A DNA stretch of 64,000 nt from Cognatundibacterium griseum (GTDB lineage Bacteria > Pseudomonadota > Gammaproteobacteria > Burkholderiales > Burkholderiaceae_D). The translations under genes and the position numbers were made by a program. How positions within the stretch are numbered: position 1 is the first letter of the stretch; each line of letters begins with the position of its first letter. The stretch lies in the NCBI RefSeq assembly GCF_014284195.1, contig NZ_JACOGC010000007.1, positions 62,001-126,000 on the forward strand, given 5' to 3'. The notes beneath the pieces are model-generated. The model was not told where the DNA came from. It saw only the letters and a program-made list of their open reading frames with translations, and did no database searches. Of this stretch, positions 14,985-24,092 are shown one piece after another.

Positions 14985-17234
14985 TTAAAACTTATGCTCA
15001 AACATGGCACGGACAGCGACGGTTGTCGGCGTTATATTTGTCTGCGTGACAGAGCCGCTGTTGTCAGCATACGTACTGGAAGAAATATTATCCTGATGAA
15101 GCATGTTCGCCAGTGAAATCCTGAGCGTGGTTTTAGGATCAAATTTCCACAAGGCATACAGATCCAGCACTCGCTTCGGCACAGAATATTTGCTTTGTGC
15201 GGCCGAGATTCTGACCGGACCTGCATCCTGGAAACTGGCATTTCCACCGATAGTCAACGGCAGGCTATCGAGCTTGTAATCAAGACCGATATTCGCGCTG
15301 ACAGGTGTTTGAGAATCCAGGCGGTTATTCGGTCCCGGAACCGTTTTCAGATCCGACCAGTTCAAGGACAGGTTGGCACGAAAATCAATCGCTGGCGCAT
15401 CCTTCATGACGGACCGCAGCGGAAACTTCGCTTCCAGCTCAATGCCCTTGGTATTCGCCACACCATCGTTGACAGGCATCGTCACCCATAAGCCATTGAA
15501 ATAATTCAATTGCGTACGAATGATGTCATTAATATGGCGCATATAAACGCTGGCGCTGAGCATGCCACCATCAGGGAGATAATGCTCAAATGCGGCATCA
15601 ATGCCCCAAGCCAGTTCTGGTTTCAGCTCAGGATTTCCCATGCTGTCAGGACTGGTCGCACTGTTATTATTTGAGATATAACGACGGGGAATCAGTTGGC
15701 CCGTATCCGACGCTTTATAGGTGCGGGTAATACCGAATCGCACCTGGTCATTTTTACTGTCCGGCAGCTTCCACAATGTTTGTAAAATCGGGCTCCAGAC
15801 ACTGGATTTATTCCTTACCTCGCTATAAGCACTACCCTGACTGCGGGTATCCAGCGCCTCCCAGCGCAAACCGGTATAGACAGACCACTGTTTGGTGACA
15901 TTCCATTCGTCCTGGGCAAATAAAGCCATGCGCGTCACATCTGCATAAAACACCTCATTCAGATTGATCGGCGTCAACATGCTGCCGGCACTGACCACGT
16001 CATTCTGCAGTCGCTCTTCATTCCGCTTGCTGTATGCACCATCCCAGCCGAAAACAAAAGCATGATCTTCAATCAATGACGCGGAATATTTACCGCTGGT
16101 TGTCAGACCTTTGTCGCTGGCGCCCGAAGTCGTTTTACGACCCAGTATCTGTGCGGCATTCAGGCCATAACCAAGCAGATCGACGTCGGAATTACGATGG
16201 TTATAATTCAACCCCAGTTTGATATCCAGCTTGGCGCTGTCTGCCAGCTTATGGATCCAGTTCAGATTAGTCCGGATCATGGCGAAATCTGATTGAACCC
16301 GTTGCAAGTCACTGACATACGTAGGTAATGGCCCCATCGCCGTCTGGGAATTTTCTGAAAAATTCCCGGAAAACCGGCTGGCGTTAATAAAACTCTGGGT
16401 GGTGATGGTATCTCCATTCTGCAGATTAATATTCACACGCGGTGCCAGCCCGACGCCATTAAAAGTTCCCCATCCCAGCTGATCAGTATGACGCAGTAAA
16501 TTTGTTTGTCCGGCCGCATTGGTGACGAGCTCGTCAAAGTAAGAAGGACGCTCATAGCGGCCATGATTCAGGTTGCCCGAGATCGAGTAAGAGTAACGTC
16601 CAGCCTTATCAGAAATCTGGAAATTGGCATTTTCACCCCATTGACCGCCATCCTGCTGGCCGCCGATCTTGATTTCTTTCTGTGCGGTCTGCACTGCTTT
16701 TTTTAAGACGATATTGATCGCTCCGGCGATCGCCTGGGTACTGTATTCTGCTGTCGCTGCGCGGATGATCTCAATCCGTTCAATCAGATCGGGCGACAGC
16801 GAGTCGAGCGAAAACCCGGGGGGACTAGGCTCGCCATTGAGCATAATCTGGGTATAACCGGAACCGAGACCACGCATACGGATCTCACCACCGCGTCCCT
16901 GCACACCACCGATCGTGATACCGGGCAAACGCTTGAGCACGTCGCCGACCGTGGTATCTCCGTAACGGACAATGTCTTCCTGCGTCACAACGATTTTGGT
17001 TGCCGTATCCTGACGGCGCTCATCGTACGTGCGATTACCCTGAACTTCGACCTTCTGAATCGGGGTGCTGTCAGGTTTCTGCTTTTTTTTCTGTTCATTG
17101 ACAGAAGCATCTGTGTCACCCGCGGTAACAGGCGGTGTAGCGCTGCTCTGTTGTGCGTATGAGAAGGAATGACAGGCCAGTAAAACCGACATCGCCATCA
17201 GGTTCAGGGAAAAACTTGGGAATCGCGTGGGCAT
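14985..17234 (-). CDS. TonB-dependent outer-membrane receptor
   Basis: 749 residues. A signal peptide ends near SFSYAQQ; a plug domain follows (TKIVVTQEDIVRYGDTTVGD, GGEIRMRGLGSGYTQIMLNG, IERIEIIRAATAEYSTQAIAGAINIVLK), then a 22-strand-type barrel ending in FEHKF with terminal Phe. It imports a ligand across the outer membrane using TonB energy. The ligand cannot be read from sequence; the plug resembles siderophore or vitamin receptors. It is encoded alone, without an ABC transporter, sigma/anti-sigma pair or obvious Fur box. A link to the NAD-salvage genes nearby is only positional. Confidence 0.9.
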   Translation of the reverse strand: MPTRFPSFSLNLMAMSVLLACHSFSYAQQSSATPPVTAGDTDASVNEQKKKQKPDSTPIQKVEVQGNRTYDERRQDTATKIVVTQEDIVRYGDTTVGDVLKRLPGITIGGVQGRGGEIRMRGLGSGYTQIMLNGEPSPPGFSLDSLSPDLIERIEIIRAATAEYSTQAIAGAINIVLKKAVQTAQKEIKIGGQQDGGQWGENANFQISDKAGRYSYSISGNLNHGRYERPSYFDELVTNAAGQTNLLRHTDQLGWGTFNGVGLAPRVNINLQNGDTITTQSFINASRFSGNFSENSQTAMGPLPTYVSDLQRVQSDFAMIRTNLNWIHKLADSAKLDIKLGLNYNHRNSDVDLLGYGLNAAQILGRKTTSGASDKGLTTSGKYSASLIEDHAFVFGWDGAYSKRNEERLQNDVVSAGSMLTPINLNEVFYADVTRMALFAQDEWNVTKQWSVYTGLRWEALDTRSQGSAYSEVRNKSSVWSPILQTLWKLPDSKNDQVRFGITRTYKASDTGQLIPRRYISNNNSATSPDSMGNPELKPELAWGIDAAFEHYLPDGGMLSASVYMRHINDIIRTQLNYFNGLWVTMPVNDGVANTKGIELEAKFPLRSVMKDAPAIDFRANLSLNWSDLKTVPGPNNRLDSQTPVSANIGLDYKLDSLPLTIGGNASFQDAGPVRISAAQSKYSVPKRVLDLYALWKFDPKTTLRISLANMLHQDNISSSTYADNSGSVTQTNITPTTVAVRAMFEHKF

Positions 17235-17413
17235 GGAGAAATGATATGAGTGATACTTGCGGAAACAGAAGATAATTTTCCCAGTTCAGACATATCATAA
17301 AAATAAAAGTTCCCAATGACAGTAGATTCATCACGACATCGTAAGACCATCGGAAAGCTGATCTGTACTGCCACAGCGAAGATCAGTACACAGCGTTGCA
17401 GATGCTATCCAGA

Positions 17414-20155
17414 TCACTGAATGGCTGGCAGCTCGCCTGAGATATGCGGTGCGACACAAGGCAACAACAATATGAAACTGGTTCCTTCACCAGTCTTGCT
17501 CTGCAGACGAATTTCACCACCTAATACGCCGGTCACCAGGTTGTAGACAATATTCATGCCGAGCCCTGAGCCACCCTGCCCCAGTTTGGTAGTGAAAAAT
17601 GGGTCGAACACTTTTTTCTGATCGCTCTCACCGATACCGATACCGTCATCAGAAAAAATAATTTCCACCTGACTGTCACCCACCAGCCGGCTATACACAC
17701 GTATTTCACCATGATCACGGCCATCAAACGCGTGCACAATTGCGTTCGTCACGAAATTCGTCATGATCTGCCCCAGCGGGCCGGGATAACTGTCCATCTT
17801 AATCCCTGCCTGCAAATCCAGCTTCAATATATAGGGTGTTTTTTTATACATCGGCGCCAAGGTAGCAATGATTTCATCCAGCACCAGTTTTAAATCGAAG
17901 GTTCTTCGCTGATTACTCGACTGGTCAACGGCCACCTGTTTAAAGCTGCCAATCAGGTCCCGCGCGGCCTCCAGATTGCGCATCAGCAGGTCGGCGCCAT
18001 GCGTCGCCACCTCCAGATACTGCTCGAGTACAGAGCGCTTCAGCTGGCCTGCTGAAATCATCGCGGCAAACTCGCGCGTCTGATCCTGCAGCGTACTGGC
18101 AACAGTCACACTGTTTCCCAGTGGCGTATTCAATTCGTGAGCGATTCCGGCAACCAGCGAACCCAGAGCCGCCATTTTTTCGGAACGGATCAGTTCCTCC
18201 TGAGTGTGCCGCAGAGATTCCATTGCACAAGCCAGCTCGGCATTGGCCTCCTGCAAATTCTGGGTGCGCTGCTCAACACGCAATTCCAGTTCATTGGAAA
18301 TTTCCCGGATTTCTTTCTCAATCTGGTACTGCCGGGTAACATCCATCAGCGAGAAAATACATACTCTTCCTGCATTCGCACTCATCAGCCTGGCTGACAT
18401 CAGACATGTCATCACCGTACCGGAAGCATGTCTGACGCTGACCTCAACCTGTTCAACATTTTTACCATTCAACAGCTGTTGAATCGCTATTTCCGGCTGC
18501 TGGTTACTGACCCAGAAATGATGCGCATGTTCGGCATTGCAAACCAGATCGCGCACGTAACCAAACTGCCTGCTCCAGATATCATTGATCTCAATAATCT
18601 CTCGTTTATCAATATCCATCAAGCCCAGCGGAATCGGGGACAACTGGAATAAAGTTGCATATTTTTTTTCGTTCTCTCTGGTGAGATTTTCTGCCAGGAC
18701 CCGTGCATTCTCAGCCTGAATATCTGCCTCGATACTCCTGGATGTCAGCAATAAATATTCTTTATTCTCCAGCCCAAAACGGGTTCCGGAAATGCAGCAC
18801 TGAACGATATGGCCATCTTTATGCCGGAAAGCGACCTGAACATCCCTGACTTCACCATCGTTGTTAATGCGGGCAATCAGGTCTGTGCGCTGCTGAGGGT
18901 CTGCCCACAGATTCAGTTCTGCCGAGGTATGTCCGATCGCTTCATTTCTGGTATAGCCACTCAGAGGCTCCCAGTTCCGGTTCACATCGAGATATTGTCC
19001 GGACTCTAATTTCGTAATGGTCAGCGTCTCTGGTACCAGTTGAAAAACCGTTGATAAAATTTTCTCTCGTTCTTGCAACTCCCGTTCCGCGATTTCACGT
19101 TTGATCTCAGCTTCATGCAGCGCTGTGATGTCCTGCATGACATACATAACATAAGCCTCTTCGCCTGCGTTAAAGCGGGTAGCAGAAATAGATACATGGA
19201 ATGAATGCCCTTGTTTATGACGGAACTCGGCATCAAAGTGATGCACCTCACCGTCATCCCTCAGCAAAGACACCATTTTGTCGCGGACTGAAGCATCCCG
19301 CCAAAGGCTCAGTTCTCCGGAAAAACATCCCAGCGATTCTTCCCGTGAATAACCAGTAACACGCTCCCAGTGCCGGTTCACTTCCAGATAACGGCCATCA
19401 CTATCTCTGGTAATCAGCAACGCATCAGGAACCAGTTGAAAAATTTTTTCAAATAAAGCCATGCGCGCTTGTTGCAATTCAGCGTCATCCGTTTTGGCTG
19501 ATAATTTCTCTTCATTTACGGGGGAAGATAATTTTTCATTCAAGCGGGAAATTTCGGACAAAATCGTCAGAAAAATGACCGCAATTTCGATCAGGTTACG
19601 GCCTCCCCGCAATATCTGCCCCTGATTGGAAAATTCGTCAAACAGATTCAACAGCACCAATATCACCGCATCTGCGATCAATAACACTGCCAATGGAATG
19701 ACTAAGGCCGGTGCATTGTTGACATTACCGCGATGGCGCCAGGCAGAAATCCCAATGGCTAAAAAAATAAAAACAGGATAAGCTACCTTCGATGCCACAC
19801 GTCCGCCATCCGTCAACTCTGACAGGTGCGTCACGAGCACCCACATAACCGCCAGAGCCAGTCCGGACATCATCTCGATCACATGAAGTGGCTGTCGCAG
19901 ACAAAAGCGCACACCAAGCCATAGGGCACTGGCATACGCAAAAAAGAAAAACGCTTCTGCAATATCAAGATAAGGGAATACGCCGTAAAAAAAATCCAGC
20001 GCATGACGACAGGCCTGCAGCCCGCAGGCAAATGCCCAGTAGCGGGAAGCGCTAAAATCAGCGCTGATTTTAGGCAAGGCCAGCAAAGCCAGTGCAGCCA
20101 ATGCATATACCAGTACCGATACATCATTAGCAAAGAAAACATTTATCTGGTGCAT
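17414..20155 (-). CDS. Membrane sensor histidine kinase with three PAS domains
   Basis: 913 residues. The first about 210 residues form roughly seven transmembrane helices. Three PAS/PAC modules follow (about 235-345, 365-475 and 495-610; the first two share the pattern LVP..L.I....G.YL.VNR.WE..TGY.R.E..G). Then come a coiled-coil, the histidine box AGIAHELNTPLGN with His673, and an ATPase domain with DDGIGI and GGSGLGMNIVYNLV. No receiver domain is fused. The response-regulator gene starting at 20492 is divergent and is the likely partner. The input signal is unknown; sugars, light or redox are not indicated. Confidence 0.92.
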   Translation of the reverse strand: MHQINVFFANDVSVLVYALAALALLALPKISADFSASRYWAFACGLQACRHALDFFYGVFPYLDIAEAFFFFAYASALWLGVRFCLRQPLHVIEMMSGLALAVMWVLVTHLSELTDGGRVASKVAYPVFIFLAIGISAWRHRGNVNNAPALVIPLAVLLIADAVILVLLNLFDEFSNQGQILRGGRNLIEIAVIFLTILSEISRLNEKLSSPVNEEKLSAKTDDAELQQARMALFEKIFQLVPDALLITRDSDGRYLEVNRHWERVTGYSREESLGCFSGELSLWRDASVRDKMVSLLRDDGEVHHFDAEFRHKQGHSFHVSISATRFNAGEEAYVMYVMQDITALHEAEIKREIAERELQEREKILSTVFQLVPETLTITKLESGQYLDVNRNWEPLSGYTRNEAIGHTSAELNLWADPQQRTDLIARINNDGEVRDVQVAFRHKDGHIVQCCISGTRFGLENKEYLLLTSRSIEADIQAENARVLAENLTRENEKKYATLFQLSPIPLGLMDIDKREIIEINDIWSRQFGYVRDLVCNAEHAHHFWVSNQQPEIAIQQLLNGKNVEQVEVSVRHASGTVMTCLMSARLMSANAGRVCIFSLMDVTRQYQIEKEIREISNELELRVEQRTQNLQEANAELACAMESLRHTQEELIRSEKMAALGSLVAGIAHELNTPLGNSVTVASTLQDQTREFAAMISAGQLKRSVLEQYLEVATHGADLLMRNLEAARDLIGSFKQVAVDQSSNQRRTFDLKLVLDEIIATLAPMYKKTPYILKLDLQAGIKMDSYPGPLGQIMTNFVTNAIVHAFDGRDHGEIRVYSRLVGDSQVEIIFSDDGIGIGESDQKKVFDPFFTTKLGQGGSGLGMNIVYNLVTGVLGGEIRLQSKTGEGTSFILLLPCVAPHISGELPAIQ

Positions 20156-20491
20156 AAAATTTCCGGTATTGCTAATGTCAGAGTAAGAAAGTTATCCCGT
20201 CGATGCCATTCGGCGCGTAGAGGAATTTTTTCCGGAGCATACAGACAGCAGCATCACAATGAAAGGCAGGCATCAGAATTTTGCTCTCGGTGCGTTCCGG
20301 TCAGACTCGGCAGATTTCCTGTAGATAGCTCAAAATAGTACCATTCCCTCCGGGTAAAATGAAAAAATCATCGTCAGTTACAACATTATTTGGAGGAATG
20401 TCACTTTGTTTTTCATACCCTTGATTAAGGAGGCGGCATCACATACTATTCAGGAAGAAAAACAATCTATTCAAGCACCAGGGGAACACTG
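20156..20491. other. Divergent intergenic region (kinase / receiver)
   Basis: 336 bp between two divergently transcribed signalling genes. It contains G/A-rich stretches, including TAAGGAGG near 20426, not followed by a usable start. I found no clear paired -35/-10 or long inverted repeat. Promoters for both genes must lie here. Confidence 0.5.
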
Positions 20492-21130
20492 ATGAAATCA
20501 GAACACAGTAAAACGCCCGGCTTGCAAAAGAACAGCATCCTGGTCAGCGTTGGCTCAGGTCAGCTCTCAGGATGCACTGGGTTTGTTAACATTCAGCGTC
20601 TGATCGCCTGCAGCAATCACGAGATTGCTGCCACCGGCAGTCTGGACGACGACCTTATTGATTTCCTGGATGAGGAACCGCTGGATTCTCATCTGAAAAG
20701 AGCGCTGCATCCGTGGAAAATACTGATCACGGATGATGATGCCAATGTTCATGACACGACCCTGCTGGCGCTGAGCGGTGTGCGCATTCATGGCAGACCT
20801 CTTGAATTCCTACATGCGTATTCAGCCAAAGAAGCGCAAGAATTGATTCTCGCGCATCCTGATTTATCGCTGGTTTTACTCGACGTGGTAATGGAAACCG
20901 TGGATGCCGGTCTGAAGCTGGTTAAAGTCATCCGGGACGAACTGGCAAAAAAAGATCTGAAAATCGTGCTGCGCACCGGGCAACCCGGTTACGCGCCAGA
21001 AGACAAGGTCAGCCATCAGTTCGCGATTGACGGTTACACCACTAAATCGAAACTGACCCGGTCTTTGCTGATCTCCGTTTTAAATGATGCGCTGATCGGC
21101 AAAGAGTCTTCCGGCCACCTTCCGAACTAA
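20492..21130 (+). CDS. Single-receiver response regulator (DUF3369-associated type)
   Basis: 212 residues. A 70-residue N-terminal part of unknown function (containing NIQRLIACSNHE) precedes a receiver domain: ILITDDDANVHDTTLLAL, the phosphorylatable Asp131 in VLLDVVMETVDAG, then IVLRTGQPGYAPED and the conserved Lys. This receiver subtype is normally followed by a DUF3369 domain and often HD-GYP or GGDEF output. Here the protein stops right after the receiver, so output must be by protein contact. It is divergent from the sensor kinase gene. The start has GGGGA upstream. Confidence 0.85.
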   Translation: MKSEHSKTPGLQKNSILVSVGSGQLSGCTGFVNIQRLIACSNHEIAATGSLDDDLIDFLDEEPLDSHLKRALHPWKILITDDDANVHDTTLLALSGVRIHGRPLEFLHAYSAKEAQELILAHPDLSLVLLDVVMETVDAGLKLVKVIRDELAKKDLKIVLRTGQPGYAPEDKVSHQFAIDGYTTKSKLTRSLLISVLNDALIGKESSGHLPN

Positions 21131-21187
21131 AAGCCGTCGCCGGAAAATTGGCAAAAAACATCCGGCTGACGGCACCGGATCAATCAG

Positions 21188-21844
21188 TTATTCTGCATCG
21201 GGCTGATTTGAGGGCATCGCCTTGATGAATGCAGGATGTGTCTGGCAGGCTTCATTGATTTTCATCAGTACCGGCATGCCTGACAAATCACATTTGAAGC
21301 GCTGGGCATTCGCAATCTGAGGTATCAGGAAGCAATCCGCAAAACCTGGGGTATCACCGAAACAATACTTCCCCCGCGTCTTTTGTGCTGCCAGTTTTTT
21401 TTCTATGACAGCCAGCCCTGATTCGCACCAATGCCGGTACCAGTTATTTTTGTCGGTATCGGACAATCCCAGCGCTCCCGTCAAATATTTCAGCACACGC
21501 AGATTATTCAACGGATGAATTTCACATGCAATCGACAAGGAGAGCGCACGCACTTCTGCTCTCGCCACCGGATCTGCCGGCAGTAAAGGATGATCCGGAT
21601 ATACCTCATCCAGATACTCCAGAATGGCAAATGACTGTGTGAGCACCACTTGCTCCCCTGCGACCGTATCCGTCAATGCGGGAACCAAGGCTTCGGGATT
21701 GAGCTGGCGATAGGCCTCAGACAATTGTTCGCCACCATGATTCACCAGATGAATCGCTGCCTGTTCGTACTCCAGCCCCTTGAGATTGAGTCCGATTCTG
21801 ACGCGGTAAGAAGCAGAGCTTCTGAAATAACCATATAGTTTCAT
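21188..21844 (-). CDS. maiA: Maleylacetoacetate / maleylpyruvate isomerase (zeta-class GST)
   Basis: 218 residues. The zeta GST active-site motif SSASYRVRIGLNLKGLEYE lies at residues 9-27, with QSFAILEYLDE later and the C-terminal GDTPGFADCFLIPQI. It uses glutathione to isomerise a cis double bond in tyrosine or gentisate degradation. It follows the fumarylacetoacetate-hydrolase-family gene by 11 nt, so the two form an operon. Which pathway is served (maleylacetoacetate or maleylpyruvate) is not settled; no ring-cleaving dioxygenase is in the window. Confidence 0.88.
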   Translation of the reverse strand: MKLYGYFRSSASYRVRIGLNLKGLEYEQAAIHLVNHGGEQLSEAYRQLNPEALVPALTDTVAGEQVVLTQSFAILEYLDEVYPDHPLLPADPVARAEVRALSLSIACEIHPLNNLRVLKYLTGALGLSDTDKNNWYRHWCESGLAVIEKKLAAQKTRGKYCFGDTPGFADCFLIPQIANAQRFKCDLSGMPVLMKINEACQTHPAFIKAMPSNQPDAE

Positions 21845-21855
21845 ACGTATTCCAG

Positions 21856-22554
21856 TTAAATAATTTCGACAGTCAAAGATCCCAGCAGATCAATCGCACC
21901 TTCCAGCACATCACCCCGCTTAACCGCGGCAACCCCTTCCGGCGTGCCGGTAAAAATCAGATCACCGGCCTGCAGCGTGTATAACTCCGACAAGGCAGAA
22001 ATAATTTCCGGCACGTTCCAGATCATTTTACTGATCTTGCTGTGCTGCCGCTCCGCGCCATTCACGGACAAACGGATTCCGGCATGGCTGATATCGCCCG
22101 TGGCGGCACGTGGCATGAGTTCACCGACAGGGGCAGAATAATCGAAGCCCTTGGCGGTACACCAGGGACGCCCCTGTTTTTTGGCTTCGGCCTGTAAATC
22201 ACGGCGCGTCATGTCCAGACCCACAGCGTATCCCCAGATATAACTTTCTGCCTCATCCACCGGAATTTTGCTGCCCGGCCGGCCAATTGCCACTACGAGT
22301 TCAATCTCATGGTGCAGATCTTCCGTTTTGGGCGGATAAGGCATTTTGCCTGTCTCACCCTGTCCGACCGGTAACACCGCATTACCCGGCTTCATGAAGA
22401 AAAACGGCGGTTCTTTTCCCGTCCCACCCATCTCTATCGCATGATCCGCGTAATTACGTCCCACACAATAAATCCGGTTAACCGGAAACAACAGATCAGA
22501 GCCAGCAATCGGTAATGCCGGTATTGCGGGGGCGGGAAAAACAAAATGTGTCAT
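21856..22554 (-). CDS. Fumarylacetoacetate hydrolase family protein (fumarylpyruvate hydrolase-like)
   Basis: 232 residues, a short FAH-fold enzyme. It has RIYCVGRNYADHAIEMG near the start, the substrate loop PPFFFMKPGNAVL, the metal-ligand motif HHEIELVVAIG and WGYAVGLDMTRRDLQ. The C-terminus reads LQAGDLIFTGTPEGV. This compact form matches NagK-type fumarylpyruvate hydrolases of the gentisate route better than the 420-residue FAH of tyrosine breakdown. It heads a two-gene unit with the isomerase. The start has AGGA about 10 nt upstream. Confidence 0.85.
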   Translation of the reverse strand: MTHFVFPAPAIPALPIAGSDLLFPVNRIYCVGRNYADHAIEMGGTGKEPPFFFMKPGNAVLPVGQGETGKMPYPPKTEDLHHEIELVVAIGRPGSKIPVDEAESYIWGYAVGLDMTRRDLQAEAKKQGRPWCTAKGFDYSAPVGELMPRAATGDISHAGIRLSVNGAERQHSKISKMIWNVPEIISALSELYTLQAGDLIFTGTPEGVAAVKRGDVLEGAIDLLGSLTVEII

Positions 22555-22680
22555 CGTCTGAATCCTGAAAATGAAATCACGCTAAAATTTTTGTTCTGAA
22601 CAAACCCGGCAAACAATCAGAACGCCAATTCAAGCTTGTTCAAAGAGTGCATGAGCAAATGTGATCTGATGCATTGTGGA

Positions 22681-22686
22681 TATAAT
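22681..22686 (+). promoter_or_regulatory. -10 box for the amidohydrolase gene
   Basis: A perfect TATAAT lies 24 nt before the ATG. No good -35 was found at 16-18 nt spacing. Confidence 0.4.
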
Positions 22687-22709
22687 GACAGCTTATCCGG
22701 AAGATTGCC

Positions 22710-24029
22710 ATGACACAAACTACCTGCCTCTATCCTCAATACTTAATTCCTGTCGAACCTGCTGCCACCGTCCTGTCCGATCATGCACTGGTCATGCAGG
22801 ACAACAGCATTCTTGATATTCTGCCTGCCGCAGATGCGCGCCGCCAGTATGCCGAAGCATCGCATATTCCGCTGACAACACATGCCCTGATGCCCGGACT
22901 CATCAATCTGCATGCCCATTCGGCCATGAGTCTGCTGCGTGGCCTGGCGGATGACCTGGCACTCATGGATTGGCTGAATCATCATATCTGGCCAGCCGAA
23001 AAACAGCATGTTTCGGACGAATTCGTCTTTGACGGCAGCTGTTATGCGATGGCGGAAATGATCCGTGGCGGAACAACCACCGTGAATGATATGTATTTCT
23101 ACCATGATGCCGTTGCTCGTGCCGGCGTCCAGTCAGGCATGCGAACAATTGTGGGTTGCAGCATTCTCGAATTCCCGACCAATTACGCGCAAAATGCTGA
23201 TGAATATCTGCAGAAGGCAATGAATGCCCGGGCCAGTTTTGAAAATCAGCAATGCATCGACTTCCGACTGGCGCCGCACGCTCCGTACACCGTGGCTGAT
23301 ACAACATTTCAGAAAATTATCCGGACGGCAGATCAGTACGGTATCGGCATTCATTGCCATATTCACGAAACGGAAGATGAAATCAACAGCAGCCTCCAGC
23401 AATACGGCATGCGGCCCCTGCAACGCCTGCATCAGCTGGGCTTATTAAGTCAGAAACTGATTGCGGCCCATGTCGTGCATGCCAGCGATGAGGAAATTAC
23501 CTTGCTCGCTAACACTGGCGTCAGCGTCGCGCATAATCCGGCCAGCAACCTGAAGCTCGCATCCGGCTTTGCCCGTATTCATGCCATGCAGAACGCCGGC
23601 GTCAATGTCGGTATCGGCACCGATGGTGCAGCCAGTAATAACAAACTCGATTTATTGGGCGATGTCCGTCTTGCCGCCCTCCTCGCCAAAGCAGAATCCG
23701 GTAACCCATCGGCACTGACAGCACATCAGGCACTGGAGATGGCAACCCTGGCAGGCGCCAAAGCACTGGGCATGGAACAACAAACCGGCAGCCTGGTTCC
23801 GGGTAAATTCGCCGACCTCATTGCGATTGATCTGTCCTGCATTGAAACCCAGCCTTTATTTGATCCGGTGTCCCAGATTGTTTATGCCAGCGGCAGGGAA
23901 CAAGTCAGTCATGTCTGGATTAATGGACAATGCGTCATGCAGGAACGGCAGCTGACCACGCTGGATCAGGGAGCATTACTCAGCAAAGCAGCATGGTGGC
24001 AACGACGGATCAAATCTCCATCCTGCTGA
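22710..24029 (+). CDS. TRZ/ATZ-family amidohydrolase (MTA/SAH deaminase-like)
   Basis: 439 residues of the metal-dependent amidohydrolase fold. Metal ligands lie in LINLHAHSAM, HCHIHETEDE, AAHVVHASDEE and GIGTDGAASNN. NPASNLKLASG is typical of the adenosine-type deaminase branch (5-methylthioadenosine / S-adenosylhomocysteine deaminase, MtaD). It probably deaminates a purine nucleoside by-product of methyl transfer or polyamine synthesis, in the cytosol. Exact substrate is uncertain. It is 63 nt before the M14 peptidase gene. Confidence 0.87.
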   Translation: MTQTTCLYPQYLIPVEPAATVLSDHALVMQDNSILDILPAADARRQYAEASHIPLTTHALMPGLINLHAHSAMSLLRGLADDLALMDWLNHHIWPAEKQHVSDEFVFDGSCYAMAEMIRGGTTTVNDMYFYHDAVARAGVQSGMRTIVGCSILEFPTNYAQNADEYLQKAMNARASFENQQCIDFRLAPHAPYTVADTTFQKIIRTADQYGIGIHCHIHETEDEINSSLQQYGMRPLQRLHQLGLLSQKLIAAHVVHASDEEITLLANTGVSVAHNPASNLKLASGFARIHAMQNAGVNVGIGTDGAASNNKLDLLGDVRLAALLAKAESGNPSALTAHQALEMATLAGAKALGMEQQTGSLVPGKFADLIAIDLSCIETQPLFDPVSQIVYASGREQVSHVWINGQCVMQERQLTTLDQGALLSKAAWWQRRIKSPSC

Positions 24030-24092
24030 ACTCCGCCACTTCCACTCACCTTACTTCAGCAAACGCGCTGATATTTTGATGATTTCTGACTG

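Noticed and set aside
20398-20424. 8-codon open frame (Met-Ser-Leu-Cys-Phe-Ser-Tyr-Pro) with GGAGGA touching its ATG
   Set aside because: Ribosome site spacing is zero and no leader function or terminator follows.
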